NCBI RefSeq assembly: GCF_017591435.1
Contig: NC_059255.1
Coordinates: 1,240,283-1,304,282 of the forward strand
Reading direction: 5' to 3'
DNA: 64,000 nt
Source of the DNA: Portunus trituberculatus
Lineage: Eukaryota; Arthropoda; Malacostraca; Decapoda; Portunidae
A model generated the notes under the pieces. It made no database searches. It saw nothing but the letters and a program-made list of their open reading frames with translations, and was not told where the DNA came from. Below are positions 61,944 to 64,000 of the stretch, piece after piece. Position 1 is the first letter of the stretch; each line of letters begins with the position of its first letter. A program made the translations under genes and the position numbers.

Positions 61944-63998
61944 CTGTGGGTGGGAGGGCGTCGAGGGGTGTGGATAGGGGTGGGTGTGGATGGGTGTGGT
62001 GATCGGTGGTGAGGGGATGGTGGGTGTGAGTGGTTTGACAGGGATATTATGATACGTTTAGGTTCTGAGGGATACTGAGAGAGGTGGAAGTCTCATATGG
62101 ATATTGAGAGACTATTGGGAGTCTGATGCAAAGTATTGAGAAAAGGTGGAGATTTGAAAGAAGCAGGAAGAAAACAGTACAAATTTGAGAGAAACAGGAA
62201 GAAAACAGTAGAAATTTGAGAGAAACAGGAAGAAAACAATAGAAATTTGAGAGAAACAGGAAGAAAACAGTAGACATTTGAGAGAAACAGGGAAAAAAAG
62301 ATGGAAATTTGAGAGAAACAGGAAAAAACAGTGGAAATTGAAAGAAACAGCAAGAAAATTGTGAATATTTTAGAAAAAATAGAAAAAAAATATTTAGGAA
62401 AAAGAAAGGAATAATACAATTTTTGAAACAGAAAAACAGATAGAAACTTGAGAGAAATGGAAAGAAAATACGGAAACTTCAGAAACAGCAAGAAAAAGAT
62501 GAGAATTTGAGAGAAACTGCAGGAAAATGAGAATTTGAGAAAAACAGCAAGAAAAAGATGAGAATTTGAGAGAAACTACAGGAAAAAGATGAGAATTTGA
62601 TGGAAACAGCAAGAAAAAGATGAGAATTTGAAAGAAAAAGAAGGAAAAGGATGAAAATTTGAGAGAAAATAAGAAAAAGATGAGAATTTTGAGAAAGAGC
62701 AAGTAAAAATGAGAATTTATGAAACAGCAAGAAAAAGAAGAGAATTTGAGAGAAACAGCAGGAAAAAGATGAGAATTTGAGAGAAACAGCAAGAAAAAGA
62801 TGAGAATTTGAGAGAAACAGCAGGAAAAAGATGAGAATTTGAGAGAAAACAAAAAAAGTGAGAATTTTCATAAGAGAAAGAGATATGGGAAAAAAAAATT
62901 GACAGGAAAAAGAGATAAACGGATGGAAATAGAGATATATAGATGTTTGATAGGGAAATTGCAATAGGTAACAATCTGAGACAAAACAGGGAAAAAAAGT
63001 GCAAATTTACTTAAGAGACAGTAAAATGTGTGCAAAGTGATTATTTGACAGAAAAAATGAAAAATATATAGAAATTTTAGAGGAAAATAGGGAAAAATAC
63101 AAAGAAATTGACAGAAAGTAGACAATATGGAAATTTGAGAGGAAAAAAGAATGTGAACATTTGAGAAGAGAAATAGAAAATAAACAATATAGAAATTTGA
63201 GAGGAAAAGAGAAACTGGAAATTTGAGATGAAAAAAAAAAAAAAAATGACAATATGGAAATTTGAGAAGAAAAAAATGTGGAAATCTGAGAAGAAAAGAG
63301 AGAAAAAAAAAGATAATATGGAAACTTGAAAGAAAAAGAGAAACTACAAATTTGAGAAGAAAATAGAAAAAAAAAAATTGACAATATGGAAATTTGAAAG
63401 AAAAGAGAAACTGGAAATTTGAGAAGAAAAAAAAGAGATGACAATATGGAAACTTGAAAGAAAAAGAGAAACTAGAAATTTGAGAAGAAAATAGAAAAAA
63501 AAGAATTGACAATATGGAAACTTGAAAGAAAGAGAAACTGGAAATTTGAGAGGAAAATAGAGTAAAATGAGAAAAAAAAAAAAATTGAAATAGAGGAAAT
63601 CTGACCCCCAAAAAACAGGTGGAAAATTGACAACAAATAAAAAAAATAAAAAAATTGAAATTGATAGAAAAAAATGAACAGAAAATTAAAGAAAAAGGAA
63701 AGATGTTCAATTTTGACAGATAAATACAAAAAGAAAAAAAGGAAAGGAGAAAAAAAAATGTGGAAATTTGAGAGGAAAACTGAGAAAATGAGAATATTTG
63801 ACAGAAAAATAGAAACGAAAGAAATCTGACCCCAAAAATAATAACTGGAAAGACAGAAAACAGAACAAAAACATAGAAATTGATACAAAAAAGAAAAAAA
63901 AACCGCATTAAAAATAAAAGAAAAACAAGAAAAAAAAGTTGAATTTTGCCATATACAAAAAAAAATAAATGAATAAATAAATAAAGCAAAGAAAAAAA
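61944..63998. repeat. Drifted 31-bp and longer minisatellite (intron or 5' flank of NMNAT)
   Basis: From about 62140 the sequence is built from GAGAATTTGAGAGAAACAGC + AAGAAAAAGAT (31 bp; exact spacing at 62771, 62802, 62833), with earlier AGAAACAGGAAGAAAACAGT variants. From about 63100 longer units contain GACAATATGGAAATTTGAGA. It is strongly A/G-rich. Long hydrophobic - strand frames (up to 373 codons) are translations of this repeat. 61950-62040 is a GT/GGTG-rich stretch. Confidence 0.85.
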
Positions 63999-64000
63999 AA

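Noticed and set aside
62868..63989. 373-codon open frame on the - strand
   Set aside because: Its Phe/Ser/Leu/Ile composition is the direct translation of the A/G-rich drifted minisatellite, with no domain, start context or splice sites. Similar overlapping frames occur in the other phases.

Overview
This is a eukaryotic, repeat-saturated, AT-rich window. It most likely comes from a decapod crustacean, probably a crab. That is an inference from four things: (CA)n, (GA)n, (TA)n and trinucleotide microsatellites every few hundred bases; arthropod-type Jockey, CR1-like and RTE/CFDP2-like LINE remnants; tRNA-derived SINEs; and introns with ordinary GT-AG junctions inside GC-rich coding exons. No operon, prophage, CRISPR or bacterial feature is present.

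Only about 4 kb looks like host coding sequence. (1) A fatty-acid amide hydrolase (FAAH1-type amidase) lies on the + strand at 12386-15333. Six 3'-terminal exons can be joined without a frame break into 456 residues, and the N-terminal exons are not seen. (2) A nicotinamide-nucleotide adenylyltransferase (NMNAT) lies on the - strand at 61943-56853. Three exons give the C-terminal 147 residues, and the 5' exons should lie beyond the right edge. (3) A 1.5 kb GC-rich, disordered coding exon of unknown family lies on the - strand at 54531-53034, just before a small exon (53026-52896) that could encode a C-terminal membrane helix. (4) A weak candidate terminal exon lies on the + strand at 25246-25370.

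Layout: 1-12.3 kb is a mosaic of dead transposons (SINE, CR1/L2-like LINE, two hAT transposase relics, a deleted Jockey copy, a PIF/Harbinger derivative, and an RTE fragment nested in a CR1-like LINE). FAAH occupies 12.4-15.3 kb, with a SINE and a LINE tail in its first visible intron. From 15.3 to 52 kb there is essentially no recognisable gene. That stretch holds microsatellites, long drifted minisatellites, two more TIR-element candidates, two more Harbinger-derivative copies (15.5 and 31.1 kb), an uninterrupted 836-bp (TA)n tract and a second tRNA-derived SINE. The disordered/TM gene sits in a sharp GC-rich island at 52.3-54.5 kb. NMNAT follows at 56.8-62 kb, with a foldback element and two Jockey copies in its introns. 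The window ends in a 2 kb drifted 31-bp minisatellite.

Most notable points: the FAAH exon that should carry the nucleophilic serine encodes glycine there, so a catalytically silent amidase is predicted. The NMNAT stop codon overlaps a perfect GTGAGT donor, and splicing there would join in frame to the disordered exon downstream. Two different genes have a 5' splice site that runs straight into a (GT)n tract. A (CA)n-tailed SINE twice abuts the (CA)n tail of a LINE.
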